Source: Syntrophaceae bacterium UBA2188 (lineage in GTDB: Bacteria; Desulfobacterota; BSN033; UBA1163). Taken from it: DNA of 64,000 bases. Positions 25,498-34,202 of the stretch are shown here, piece after piece. A program made the translations under genes and the position numbers. The DNA lies in assembly GCA_002327985.1 (NCBI GenBank), contig DCVM01000029.1, positions 12,587-76,586 of the forward strand, given 5' to 3'. The first letter of the stretch is position 1; each line of letters starts with the position of its first letter. The notes beneath the pieces are model-generated. The model searched no databases and was not told where the DNA came from. It saw only the letters and a program-made list of their open reading frames with translations.

Positions 25498-26367
25498 TTA
25501 TTCATAAAACAAATGATCCAGCATGATTAAAACGGCCACCAGCACCGCATAGGCATTCATGGTTTTGAAAGCGGACAGTAAAGAAAATGGATAACGGTGT
25601 CCGGTCAGAAGTCTCAGGGATTTCCCTACTACCCAGAATGCAACCAGGAACAAACCTCCGTGGATGGCATATGATTCGACAATGCCAAAGAGAGGAATCA
25701 TCATACAGACGATGGCTGTTGAACCGATCCAGATAAAGGTCACTCTGCTGAGCTGAGCGGAGGAAAATATTCTCTTCAGGGAAGGAAATCCTGCCTTTTC
25801 ATAATCCCCGCCCGAATTTAATAAGAGGAGCCAGAAATGAGGCACTTGCCATATGAAAAAGAAAAACGAAACATAGAGTATCTGTGGGTCAAGAGAGAGG
25901 TGGCCTTTTCCAGAAACCCAGCCTATTAATGGAGGGATAGCGCCGATCAGTGCCCCTGGAATGGCGGCAAAGGCGCTTTTTCTCTTGAGGGAGGTATACA
26001 CCCCATTATACCAGAGCACGGCGAACATTCCTAACCAAAAAGCTGATCGATGAGTTCCAAAATAGAGAAGGAGGGATCCGAGTAAGAGAAAGAACATGGA
26101 GAAGGTCAAGGCTATGGTTGGAGACAATTTCTTTGAAGGAAGGGGGCGGCTCCGTGTTCTTTCCATCCATTGATCATTTTGCCTCTCCTGATACTGATTG
26201 AGAGCACAGGAACCAGACGCAAGAAGAAAAACACCCAAGACGGAGAAGATCGCCTCGCTTGATAACCCACGATGGGCAAGAGTAAACCCGGTTAAAGTGG
26301 ACAATGTAGAAAAGAGAGAAATTTTAAATTTTGTTAATTCAAGAAGTATCATGATCCACTTTTTCAT
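25498..26367 (-). CDS. ctaB: Protoheme IX farnesyltransferase (heme O synthase)
   Basis: CtaB adds a farnesyl group to heme B and is needed for the heme A or O of the oxidase encoded here. The 289-aa membrane protein has the UbiA-type first motif CALNQYQERQNDQWMERTRS, in which the first Asp of the usual N-x3-D-x3-D is Glu. The second region is around NGVYTSLKRKSAFAAIPGAL, and QVPHFWLLLL follows. About nine hydrophobic segments are present. It sits between the oxidase and ActA genes, tying cofactor supply to complex assembly. No heme A synthase (CtaA) gene is seen in the window. Confidence 0.92.
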   Translation of the reverse strand: MKKWIMILLELTKFKISLFSTLSTLTGFTLAHRGLSSEAIFSVLGVFLLASGSCALNQYQERQNDQWMERTRSRPLPSKKLSPTIALTFSMFFLLLGSLLLYFGTHRSAFWLGMFAVLWYNGVYTSLKRKSAFAAIPGALIGAIPPLIGWVSGKGHLSLDPQILYVSFFFFIWQVPHFWLLLLNSGGDYEKAGFPSLKRIFSSAQLSRVTFIWIGSTAIVCMMIPLFGIVESYAIHGGLFLVAFWVVGKSLRLLTGHRYPFSLLSAFKTMNAYAVLVAVLIMLDHLFYE

Positions 26368-26406
26368 GGTCCCTCACCCTCCTGAGCCCACCCACGCCAA
26401 GCCGAA

Positions 26407-27327
26407 CTATTTCAAACCTTTTATATAGTTGATGAGTTCATGGATCTCCTCATCCGCCATTTTTTCCTTTGGCATGATGGGGGGAAAGCCTTTAACCACA
26501 TCTGTATTGGGTTCTAATATGGATCTCCGAAGATAATCGTCGTCCGCTTCAATGCTTCTCTCTTCTCCATCTGTGATCACGATGACGGTCTTACCAAGGA
26601 AACCCTTTAGGGTAGGACCCACTCTGGGTGTCCCATCCAAACTGTGGCAAGCGATGCATCCCTTTTCTTGGAAGAGTTGAGCCCCGCGAGGTTTCCCCTT
26701 GATCGCCTCCATTTCTTCTCTCCCCTTTTGATACCATTGATGAAATTCTTCGGACGGGACCACCACGATTTTGGTCATCATAATGGCATGTTGGAGTCCG
26801 CAATACTGGGTGCAGAGCACATCGAAAGTCCCGACCTCTGTGGCTTGAAACCATAGCGTCGTGGTCATGCCGGGGACCACATCCTGTTTAATACGGAATG
26901 CAGGTGCATAAAAACCGTGGATCACATCCTGGGAGGTGAGAAACAATTTGACAGGCTTTCCAATTGGGATTCTTAGCTCAATGCTTTTAATCCCATTTTC
27001 ATATTCGAAAAGCCAGGACCACTGTCGCGCTGTCACCTTGACCTTCATGGCCTCCACAGGGGCCTTTTTTAAGAAATGGAAGCCTGTCAATCCGTAATAA
27101 AACATGGCCAGAACGATTAGGGTAGGAACGATGGTCCAGATGATTTCAAGCCAGATGTTTTCACGGATATCGGTTGCTTGAGGGTTTCTTTTTTTCCGAA
27201 ACCGGATGACAAAATAGACCATCAAAAAGGTGATCAGGGCAAGGAGGAAGACCGACACGGCCAGGATATAGAAAAAAACTTGGTCCACCACTTTTCCGGA
27301 TAAACCGGTTGCCCATGAAACGAACAT
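26407..27327 (-). CDS. ctaC: Cytochrome c oxidase subunit II fused to cytochrome c (caa3 type)
   Basis: CoxII carries the CuA centre that receives electrons. The product has two N-terminal membrane helices, the TARQWSWLFEY segment, the CuA motif CTQYCGLQHAIM (Cys-x3-Cys-x3-His-x2-Met, with Gln where Glu is common) and a C-terminal cytochrome c domain with the heme site CIACH and a Met ligand region (FPPIMP). That fusion defines the caa3 type. GAGGGAAAG before ATG 27327 sets the start at 306 aa. Together with the Act genes it suggests a tight quinol-to-oxygen supercomplex. Confidence 0.93.
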   Translation of the reverse strand: MFVSWATGLSGKVVDQVFFYILAVSVFLLALITFLMVYFVIRFRKKRNPQATDIRENIWLEIIWTIVPTLIVLAMFYYGLTGFHFLKKAPVEAMKVKVTARQWSWLFEYENGIKSIELRIPIGKPVKLFLTSQDVIHGFYAPAFRIKQDVVPGMTTTLWFQATEVGTFDVLCTQYCGLQHAIMMTKIVVVPSEEFHQWYQKGREEMEAIKGKPRGAQLFQEKGCIACHSLDGTPRVGPTLKGFLGKTVIVITDGEERSIEADDDYLRRSILEPNTDVVKGFPPIMPKEKMADEEIHELINYIKGLK

Positions 27328-27338
27328 CGGTCTTTCCC

Positions 27339-27662
27339 TCAACGAAAGGCAATGTCAGTAAAAGTCAAACCAATGAATAGGGTCAAGGCTGCCAGAACAA
27401 TCGGGATCATGAGTTGAAAGAGCAGGCCTGTCTCGTACTTAAGATGCATGAAATAGCTGAGCACCAATCCGGATTTAATGGCAGCGATGCCCAGGACCAT
27501 GCCGATGCTCAAGAACCCCCAATCCCTTCCTGCCAGGGAGACGGTGATTCCCGTTAAAACCAACAATCCCAGCCATACGAATAGATAGGTTTGATACGTG
27601 ACTTTATGAAATCTTTCGTCTCTATCTTTCAGGACGGATTCTCCAAAAATTCCCTCCATCAT
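27339..27662 (-). CDS. Cytochrome c oxidase subunit IV-like protein
   Basis: This small 107-aa membrane protein has three hydrophobic segments (FVWLGLLVLTGITVSLAG, MVLGIAAIKSGLVLSYFMHL, LMIPIVLAALTLFIGLTF), typical of prokaryotic subunit IV (COX4 pro/CtaF family). The conserved Lys-x-x-L-V-x-x-Y-F-M-H-L element is present. ATG 27662 and 27659 are both possible. Its place between CoxIII and CoxII in the operon supports the call. Confidence 0.85.
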   Translation of the reverse strand: MMEGIFGESVLKDRDERFHKVTYQTYLFVWLGLLVLTGITVSLAGRDWGFLSIGMVLGIAAIKSGLVLSYFMHLKYETGLLFQLMIPIVLAALTLFIGLTFTDIAFR

Positions 27663-27707
27663 TCCCTTTTTCTTTTTCCCTCTACGAAAGGGAGTTGGGA
27701 GGGATTA
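27662..27707. repeat. Hairpin repeat between coxIV and coxIII
   Basis: CCCTCT and AGGGAG can pair across TACGAA, flanked by TTCCC and GGGATT. It is an imperfect member of the CCTCTC/GAGAGG hairpin set, lying inside the operon. Confidence 0.4.
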
Positions 27708-28307
27708 GGTTATTAAATAAAACAAAGGGAAAAGGAAGATCCAGATCATATCCACCAGGTGCCAGTACAAACCGGTGTTTTCAAGTGGGACGAATCGATT
27801 TTCATTGATCTTCCCTTTCAATATTAGAACTAGCATCACCGAAAGGACCAAAAGCCCTACCAGAACATGAAGGCCGTGCAACCCAGTCATAGAATAGTAA
27901 AGCCCATAGAAAAGAATTTCTCCCCCGCTCCTTCCCAACAGACGCGGAGAATTAGGATAAAGGTCATGGCCGATCTTTGCTGTCCATTCAACAGATTTGA
28001 CTCCAAGAAAGAGACCTCCCAGAAAAAGAGTGACGAACAGAAGAAGTGCAGATAATTTTCGGTTTCCTTTCTGGATAAAAAAGATGGAAAGAGCCATGGT
28101 CAAACTGCTGGTAATAAGAATGAGGGTATTGAGCGTGCCGAGAACTCGATTCAGCTCCCATGCCGCCAGATGAAAATCGATAGGATTTTTGTACCGGTAA
28201 GAAGAATAGAGAATGAACAATCCTCCAAACAGGAGAATTTCTGACAGGAGGAAAAGCCACATCCCTATTTTTGAACCGGTATCGTCCTGATGAGTGCCCA
28301 TCGCCAT
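27705..28307 (-). CDS. ctaE: Cytochrome c oxidase subunit III
   Basis: The 200-aa membrane protein has five hydrophobic helices, as in bacterial five-helix CoxIII. Landmarks are KIGMWLFLLSEILLFGGLF at the N-terminus, the GLHGLHVLVGLLVL segment with the conserved His pair, and YWHLVDMIWIFLFPLFYL at the end. It follows CoxI after 21 nt in the oxidase operon. It is thought to stabilise the catalytic core and the proton pathway. Confidence 0.93.
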   Translation of the reverse strand: MAMGTHQDDTGSKIGMWLFLLSEILLFGGLFILYSSYRYKNPIDFHLAAWELNRVLGTLNTLILITSSLTMALSIFFIQKGNRKLSALLLFVTLFLGGLFLGVKSVEWTAKIGHDLYPNSPRLLGRSGGEILFYGLYYSMTGLHGLHVLVGLLVLSVMLVLILKGKINENRFVPLENTGLYWHLVDMIWIFLFPLFYLIT

Positions 28308-28328
28308 CTCAATTCAAAGTGATATTTT

Positions 28329-29945
28329 TTAAAATTCATAGGGGCCCTTTTCTACGACAGGGATTCTTTCAAAATTTTCCATCGGCGGAGGCGAAGGGGT
28401 CTGCCACTCGAGGGTAGTTCCACCCCAGGGGTTGCCTCCTGCCTCCTTCCCCTTGCGGAGGCCTTGAAATAAATTTAAAAATATCCAGATCAGTCCTGCG
28501 ATAAGAATCCAGGAACCAATGGTTGCCAACAGATGGAGGGTATGAAATTGGGGAGGGTAGTCGTAATATCTACGGGGCATCCCTTCCCAACCCAGAATCA
28601 GCATAGGGAAATAGAGGAGGTTAAAACCAATGAATAAGATGACCCATGCCCACACCGCTTTTTTGCAGTCGTAAGTCCTTCCAAACATCTTTGGAAACCA
28701 GTAGTGGAGCCCTGCCAAAAATCCAAAGCCCATCCCGCCAAAAATGATGTAATGAAAGTGTCCAACAATCCAATAGGTATCGTGGAGGTGCATGTTGACA
28801 GCGAGTGCTCCCTGGAAGAGACCCGTCAGTCCGCCAATAGAGAAAAGAAAGATAAAGGTGAGGGCAAACAGGAGTGGGGGCTTCAGCTCAATTGAACCTT
28901 TGTACAAAGTGGCCACCCAGTTGAATACTTTGATCGCACTGGGCACTGCGACTAAAAATGTCAGGAGAGAAAAGATCAGACTGGCCAGATCACTCTGTCC
29001 ACTGACAAACATGTGGTGACCCCAAACCAGAGAACCCACGCTGGCAATGGCCATACTTGAAAAGGCAATAGCCTTGTATCCATAAATCCTTTTCCTCGAA
29101 AAGACAGGAATGACTTCAGAAATCACTCCCATGGCTGGAAGGATCATAATATAGACTGCCGGATGGGAGTAAATCCAGAAAAGGTGCTGGTAGAGGATGG
29201 GATCCCCACCTTTCGCTGGGTCAAAGACACCAATCCCCAAATATCTTTCGAGCATAATGAGGAGAAGTGTAATTCCGATGACAGGGGTGGCGAGAATTTG
29301 AACCCAGGCGGTAGAATAGATTCCCCATACAAAGAGGGGCAGACGAAACCAATGCATCCCAGGGGCTCGAAGCCGGTGAGTGGTGGTTACAAAATTGATG
29401 CCGGTGAGAATCGAAGAAAGGCCCAGGATGAAAACACCAAAGACGGCCAGGGGAACGTTGACCATTGTCCTGAGGCTGTATGGGGCGTAAAAGGTCCAAC
29501 CGGTATCGACAGGTCCGCCCCCTGTAAAGAGGGAGAGGAAGACGATGATTGCACCGGAGATATAAAGCCACCAGGAAAGCAGGTTTAACCTCGGAAATGC
29601 TACATCCCTTGCTCCAATCTGAAGGGGTAAAAAGAAATTTCCGAAGATTGCCGGAATGGCAGGGATGACCACTAAAAAGATCTGGATGATCCCGTGCAGA
29701 GTAAAAATGGCATTATACATCTGAGGCTTCATCAAGGGGAAGCCCGGAGCCATCAGTTTGAGCCGCATCAGAAATCCGAAGAAGACAGCGACCGAAAAGA
29801 ATAGAAGGACGAGGAGAAGATAGAGAAGCCCGATTCTCTTGTGGTCTGTGGAAAGAATCCATGCAAGAATCCCCCGATGTTTTCCCTGATCTTGGTAGAA
29901 ATTGGCTATCGGATGGGTTCCTTCGAATGTCCCATTTTCTGTCAT
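28329..29945 (-). CDS. ctaD: Cytochrome c oxidase subunit I (A2-type heme-copper oxidase)
   Basis: This is the catalytic subunit that reduces oxygen to water while pumping protons. The 538-aa protein has twelve predicted helices, the CuB/heme a3 region WIYSHPAVYIMILPAMG, WGHHMFVSG and the heme ligand segment DTYWIVGHFHYI. The motif YSHPxVY, in place of the XGHPEVY with Glu of A1 enzymes, places it in the A2 subtype that uses a Tyr-Ser pair in the D-channel. Its ATG overlaps the SCO stop (ATGA). Confidence 0.95.
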   Translation of the reverse strand: MTENGTFEGTHPIANFYQDQGKHRGILAWILSTDHKRIGLLYLLLVLLFFSVAVFFGFLMRLKLMAPGFPLMKPQMYNAIFTLHGIIQIFLVVIPAIPAIFGNFFLPLQIGARDVAFPRLNLLSWWLYISGAIIVFLSLFTGGGPVDTGWTFYAPYSLRTMVNVPLAVFGVFILGLSSILTGINFVTTTHRLRAPGMHWFRLPLFVWGIYSTAWVQILATPVIGITLLLIMLERYLGIGVFDPAKGGDPILYQHLFWIYSHPAVYIMILPAMGVISEVIPVFSRKRIYGYKAIAFSSMAIASVGSLVWGHHMFVSGQSDLASLIFSLLTFLVAVPSAIKVFNWVATLYKGSIELKPPLLFALTFIFLFSIGGLTGLFQGALAVNMHLHDTYWIVGHFHYIIFGGMGFGFLAGLHYWFPKMFGRTYDCKKAVWAWVILFIGFNLLYFPMLILGWEGMPRRYYDYPPQFHTLHLLATIGSWILIAGLIWIFLNLFQGLRKGKEAGGNPWGGTTLEWQTPSPPPMENFERIPVVEKGPYEF

Positions 29946-30745
29946 CCGGATGACTCCTCTTTACTGATTTTTTTCTTACCTTTGAAGGTAAGGAAGAGGA
30001 TAAGCAATAAGGCCAAAAGGAGGGTGACGATGCCAGTCACTTTTAACGTATTAAAGACATACCTTCTCCCCTGAGGATCATAGCTGAAGCAAAACCGAAG
30101 AACTTTACTGAGAGTGGGCCCGACCCTTCCCTCAGAGGCTTCCAGAAGAGCCATTTTAAGATCAAAGGGGAGAAATTCTGTGCCGTAGATATAGCGGGTG
30201 ATCTTCCCGTCCGAAGAGAGGACGATCAACGTCACCGGATGTGAAAAATCATCTCCCTGTTTTTTAAATCGAAAGCCTATGGCATCGGTCAGTTTATGGA
30301 TCGCCTCTTGGTCGCCGGTTAAAAATCTCCAGGCCTCTTCCGGAAATGGTCTTTCAATCATCTTGAGGTACATCTTTTTCTTTTCCCGGGCTAAATCCGG
30401 TTTCTCAGTTTCGTCAAAACTGAAGGTTAAGACTTGATACTCTTTGCCTGGTTCAGAACCCATTTTGTTGATCACGCCGGTCAAATTGAATAGTAAAAAA
30501 CTGCAGACATTGGGACAGCGGTAAAAAACAGGGGTGAGAACAATGGGTGTATGGATGAATTGTTTCAGGCTGACGAAGTTTCCGTTCTCATCGCGGAAGG
30601 TTAAATCAAGAGGAATAAATTGGCCTAATTTTTCTTCGATGCCAACGCTGGAAATTTCTTTTGCGTGCTCGACATGGGCCGGAGCAGTCTTTTGGAAAAA
30701 GAGGGTAGCCAAAAACAAAATGAATATTCTTATTCCCAGGCTCAT
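29942..30745 (-). CDS. SCO1/SenC-family copper chaperone
   Basis: SCO proteins deliver copper to CuA of CoxII. The 267-aa product has a signal peptide, a thioredoxin-like domain with the copper site CPNVC and the partner His in FSHPVTLIVL, and a C-terminal membrane helix (TGIVTLLLALLLILFLTF) that anchors it. It is the first gene of the ten-gene respiratory operon and overlaps ctaD, so chaperone and oxidase are made together. Confidence 0.92.
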   Translation of the reverse strand: MSLGIRIFILFLATLFFQKTAPAHVEHAKEISSVGIEEKLGQFIPLDLTFRDENGNFVSLKQFIHTPIVLTPVFYRCPNVCSFLLFNLTGVINKMGSEPGKEYQVLTFSFDETEKPDLAREKKKMYLKMIERPFPEEAWRFLTGDQEAIHKLTDAIGFRFKKQGDDFSHPVTLIVLSSDGKITRYIYGTEFLPFDLKMALLEASEGRVGPTLSKVLRFCFSYDPQGRRYVFNTLKVTGIVTLLLALLLILFLTFKGKKKISKEESSG

Positions 30746-30890
30746 TGGAACCTAACGAAAAAGCCTCATCCCCTCCATGACTTGTTAAATTCATTCTATT
30801 AAAAAATTAGTCTATTCGATTTTCAGGCCCAAATCAACAATTTAAATAAATCAGGGTGGTATTAGAGAAAATTTTGTATCAGAAGGTCTA

Positions 30891-30919
30891 TTGACATTGA
30901 AAGGAGATGGTTTCATAAT
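30891..30919 (+). promoter_or_regulatory. Promoter of the malic enzyme gene
   Basis: TTGACA (30891-30896), a 17-bp spacer and CATAAT (30914-30919), close to the sigma-70 consensus. The start point would be about 75 nt upstream of the ATG at 31001. Confidence 0.65.
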
Positions 30920-31000
30920 GAATTCCGTTTTTTGTGTATAGACCTCTTTATAAGAGGAAATAAGCGTTTACAAACAGTTTATCAGAAAAAGGAGAGATCG

Positions 31001-32440
31001 ATGATCAAAACACCCAGTCCAGGATATAGTATCCTCATTCGGCTTGAGATTGTTTCAAAACCCGGGATGCTCGGCAAGGTCACCTCAACAATTGGTAGGA
31101 CAGGGGGAGACATTGGCGCTGTAGACATTGTTGGATTTAAGAAGAACATCACCATCCGAGACATCATTGTGAGTGTTGCAGATGTCGCGATGGGGCAGAA
31201 AGTGGCGGATGAACTCAAGCAAATTAGAGGAGTCCATGTTCTCCAGGTAACCGATCGAACCTTTATGGTCCATCAGGGAGGAAAGATTGAAATTAAGAAT
31301 AAAATCCCATTAAATTCACGGGAGGACCTTTCCATGGCCTACACCCCAGGAGTGGCAAGGATCTGTATGGCCATCCACGAAAAACGAGAACGGGTGTATG
31401 AGCTTACCATTAAAAAGAATACCATAGCGGTGGTGACAGACGGGACGGCCGTTCTCGGATTGGGGGATATTGGCCCCGAGGCAGCTATGCCAGTCATGGA
31501 AGGCAAAGCCATGCTATTTAAGGAATTTGGAGGGGTCGATGCCTTCCCCATTTGTTTAAAGACGAAAGATCCAAAACAGATTGTCACGGTGATCAAGTCT
31601 CTATCCCCTGGATTTGGTGGGGTGAATCTGGAGGATATTGCTGCTCCTCGTTGTTTTGAGATCGAAAGACGGTTGAGAAATGAATTGGATATTCCTGTCT
31701 TTCATGATGATCAACATGGAACGGCCGTGGTCCTTTTTGCAGGATTGATCAATGCCTTGAAGGTCGTTAACAAAAGATTGGAAAATATCCAAGTGGTGGT
31801 CAGTGGTTTGGGCGCCGCCGGAATTGCTTCCATACGACTTCTCCTTTCTACAGGAGTGAAGCAAATTATTGGGTGCGACCGCAGTGGTATCCTCTATAAA
31901 GGTCGGAAGGAAAACATGAACCCCATCAAGGCGCTCATCGCAGAAAATACAAACTTAGAGAGGATTCGTGGACCCATATCAAAGGCCCTAAAGGGTGCAG
32001 ATCTTTTCATAGGCCTTTCTCAACCTGGCGTCATCCATGTGAACGACATTAAGAAAATGGCAAAAAATCCGATTATCTTCGCTATGGCGAATCCCGATCC
32101 TGAGATCATGCCCGAGGAAGTGGGCCGGTTAGCCAAGATTATTGCTACAGGACGCTCAGATTATCCCAACCAGATCAATAATGTTCTATGCTTTCCGGGT
32201 CTTTTTCGGGGAGTTTTAGATTGTCAGGCAAGAGAGATCAATGATCAGATGTTGTTTGCCGCAGCCCATGCCATCGCGCAAATGGTGACGGACGAAGAAT
32301 TGAGCGAAGATTATATCATTCCGGGTGTTCTCAACAAGAAGGTACCAGAGAAGGTAGCCGCCTTTGTCAAGGAAGCAGCGATTCGAACAGGCGTGGCAAA
32401 GTTAGAGCAGGACTACCTTTCGTCCTATAGAGCGATATAG
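31001..32440 (+). CDS. NAD(P)-dependent malic enzyme with N-terminal ACT domain
   Basis: This enzyme decarboxylates malate to pyruvate. The 479-aa product starts with an ACT regulatory domain (about 10-85: LEIVSKPGMLGKVTSTIGRT). The malic-enzyme part follows with MAYTPGVARICMAI, VVTDGTAVLGLGDIGP, FHDDQHGTAVV and the dinucleotide fold VVSGLGAAGIASIRLL. The AAGGAGAG box fixes ATG 31001; the frame upstream to 30932 is inside the leader. The ACT domain suggests allosteric control by a small metabolite, probably an amino acid. Confidence 0.93.
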   Translation: MIKTPSPGYSILIRLEIVSKPGMLGKVTSTIGRTGGDIGAVDIVGFKKNITIRDIIVSVADVAMGQKVADELKQIRGVHVLQVTDRTFMVHQGGKIEIKNKIPLNSREDLSMAYTPGVARICMAIHEKRERVYELTIKKNTIAVVTDGTAVLGLGDIGPEAAMPVMEGKAMLFKEFGGVDAFPICLKTKDPKQIVTVIKSLSPGFGGVNLEDIAAPRCFEIERRLRNELDIPVFHDDQHGTAVVLFAGLINALKVVNKRLENIQVVVSGLGAAGIASIRLLLSTGVKQIIGCDRSGILYKGRKENMNPIKALIAENTNLERIRGPISKALKGADLFIGLSQPGVIHVNDIKKMAKNPIIFAMANPDPEIMPEEVGRLAKIIATGRSDYPNQINNVLCFPGLFRGVLDCQAREINDQMLFAAAHAIAQMVTDEELSEDYIIPGVLNKKVPEKVAAFVKEAAIRTGVAKLEQDYLSSYRAI

Positions 32441-32526
32441 CGATATTTTTATAAAGAACAGGCAAAATTGTAATATTCCAGTTCCTGAGCATTGAAAGAA
32501 CGCCTTACATTTGGTTACTTTGTGTT

Positions 32527-33138
32527 TCAGGGAAAATAAATGATTCCCTCCACGCGTCTCTTTTCTGGATGATGCTTTTCATAGAATCTCTTATATTCAT
32601 CAAGGGAATGATACGGTCCGTGAACGCCGGTGATTTCTTTATACGGCGTTCCATAATCGAGGATGAAGATCTTGCCCTCTTTCCTGAATGAGCAGACATA
32701 GTGGTTGAAGACATTGGGCCGAACGATAATCACCACCGTCTGTGCCTTGTAGGATGGATTGATTCGATTGAGAGTCTTTTTGGAAAACTCGGCAGCATCA
32801 ATATAGATACCCGATTTAATTTGAAAGGTTTGTTCAGGAGTCCTTGGGATGGGTGTGGTCCCTAACAATTTTTTATATCTTTCTGAATCAAAGGAAAATT
32901 CCCTTTCCATCCATTTCACTAAATCTTGATCAGATTTCCATTTAGAGATTGTCTCGTCATAGGTTTCACCTGGGGGGGGGCTCACTGCGGCAACTCTCTC
33001 TTGAGAAGGTTTATCTTTCCGGGTGTCCTTTGGATATGTTTTTACTTTAGTAGTGGCACATGATAATAGGGCAAGTATAAAGATGGCCAAAGCTAAAATA
33101 ACTGCTGTGAGCCTGAGACGGGATTTTAGTTTCTTCAT
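32527..33138 (-). CDS. Lipoprotein with a transglutaminase-like region lacking the Cys
   Basis: The 203-aa product has a lipobox (ALLSC) after a signal helix. The C-terminal half resembles transglutaminase-like or NlpC-type folds: SGIYIDAAEFSKKTLNRI stands where such enzymes carry the nucleophile, then FNHYVCSFRKEGKIFILDYG with the His and Asp positions. The usual Gly-x-Cys is replaced by Gly-Ile-Tyr-Ile, so a catalytic role is doubtful. AAGGGGA precedes the ATG. Both neighbours are convergent or distant, so it stands alone. The family assignment is an inference from pattern only. Confidence 0.55.
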   Translation of the reverse strand: MKKLKSRLRLTAVILALAIFILALLSCATTKVKTYPKDTRKDKPSQERVAAVSPPPGETYDETISKWKSDQDLVKWMEREFSFDSERYKKLLGTTPIPRTPEQTFQIKSGIYIDAAEFSKKTLNRINPSYKAQTVVIIVRPNVFNHYVCSFRKEGKIFILDYGTPYKEITGVHGPYHSLDEYKRFYEKHHPEKRRVEGIIYFP

Positions 33139-33437
33139 TTAGCTTTCCCCTTAGCCATAAAAATATTTTGCCCCTCCCATATAACTTATTTCTTTATTTT
33201 TTTCATCCCTCGCCTTTGGCAATTTTAATTCGGTTATTAATTAACTATATAATTACAATCGGATACAGAGTATTTATCAGAAATTACTTCATAAAGTAAC
33301 GATGAGTAATTAAAACTAAAAATGATTTTAAGGTATTTTTTCCAGCCAAAGCTTTCTCATAAAATCAGAACCCATTTTTTAGAGATGCCTCTTATTTTCT
33401 TGAAGTTAGAGAAAATTTTAACAAATAAAGAATTTTA

Positions 33438-33465
33438 TTGACATCTATCTTAGATTGGATAATAA
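33438..33465 (+). promoter_or_regulatory. Promoter of a candidate small RNA
   Basis: TTGACA (33438-33443), a 16-bp spacer and TAATAA (33460-33465) in an AT-rich spacer. The predicted start is near 33472. Confidence 0.55.
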
Positions 33466-33471
33466 ATACAG

Positions 33472-33631
33472 CTATGATATAGGCAATGTTTTAGAGATGG
33501 GTATGGATTAACCAGGGCAATAGATTTGGGTGGGGTATGGTGGGAGTCCAAGCCTGCCAAAAAAGAAAGCCCTTATAGTTCTAATCATCCCGATCATATC
33601 AGGAAGGATATTAGATTATAAGGGCTTTTTT
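33472..33631 (+). ncRNA. Candidate small RNA ending in a long bidirectional terminator
   Basis: Between the promoter at 33438 and a strong terminator is about 160 nt with no ORF. A 7-bp hairpin, TGGTGGG with CCTGCCA around loop AGTCCAAG, precedes the terminator. The terminator stem (33566-33585 with 33609-33628) is about 18 bp with small bulges and is followed by six T residues. The same stem also has a T-run on the minus strand and would stop the hsdM relic. I could not match it to 6S, SRP, RNase P or tmRNA. It may be an sRNA or an orphan riboswitch. Confidence 0.5.
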
Positions 33632-33851
33632 GTTTTCTTTCTGATATGCGAAAACTAAGAGGATAATTGGAGGGGCAGAGTTTCAGGAGCAGATGGGTAA
33701 TGAGAAGTTCCACCAGAGAAGAGTTTTCCAACCGATTGTAGGTTTTTGGCAGAATATCCTTGAGGTCAGGGTTATCGCCTTCGATCGCCCGCATTTCGTC
33801 GGTGGCATCCCAAAGGCGTTTTTCAATCTGGTTGTTATTCCCGACTGCCAT
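33594..33851 (-). pseudogene. Relic of a type I restriction methylase (hsdM)
   Basis: The frame starts with a good SD (GGAGG, 6 nt before the ATG) and reads NNNQIEKRLWDATDEMRA, the N-terminus of HsdM proteins. It jumps to GDNPDLKDILPKTYNRLEN, another HsdM N-terminal-domain segment that normally lies farther on, so an internal piece is missing. The rest (SLVELLITHLLL and following) decays into unrelated sequence and ends inside the bidirectional terminator. No hsdR or hsdS is nearby. The start region survives; the gene does not. Confidence 0.6.
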
Positions 33852-34168
33852 GTCGCCTCCTTCAGAGATCTTTTATGGTTACTTTGAGGGGATTAAACCG
33901 GAGGCTTAAGTTTGAATAGGAGTGTATATTAAATTAGGGCCAAGGTGTCAATGAGAATTGGAGGGGGGTGGTAATAGGGTCCTAAGTTTTGCCTTTCACC
34001 ACGGGGATATCTTCCTCAAAAGCGTATAGACCTTATCCATGCAATATTTCAGATGGTAATATACGAGATATATGTATCAGCTGAGCTTCCCGAGAAAAGG
34101 AGAAAGAAATAAGATATATTTTACATGTTTTTACAACAACTTATTCAATTTCATCAAGAAAAAAACCC

Positions 34169-34196
34169 TTGACATTCAAAAAAATATCTCTATCAT
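34169..34196 (+). promoter_or_regulatory. Promoter of the Vps62-domain gene leader
   Basis: TTGACA (34169-34174), a 16-bp spacer and TATCAT (34191-34196). The transcript would begin near 34203 and carry a structured leader of about 240 nt before the ATG at 34441. Confidence 0.65.
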
Positions 34197-34202
34197 AAGA
34201 TT

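Noticed and set aside
29163..29588. 141-codon plus-strand frame opposite ctaD.
   Set aside because: It is antisense to a conserved oxidase gene, with no SD and a composition dictated by the opposite strand.
33472..33631. 6S RNA or SRP RNA candidate.
   Set aside because: The central bubble of 6S and the conserved SRP tetraloop region are missing.
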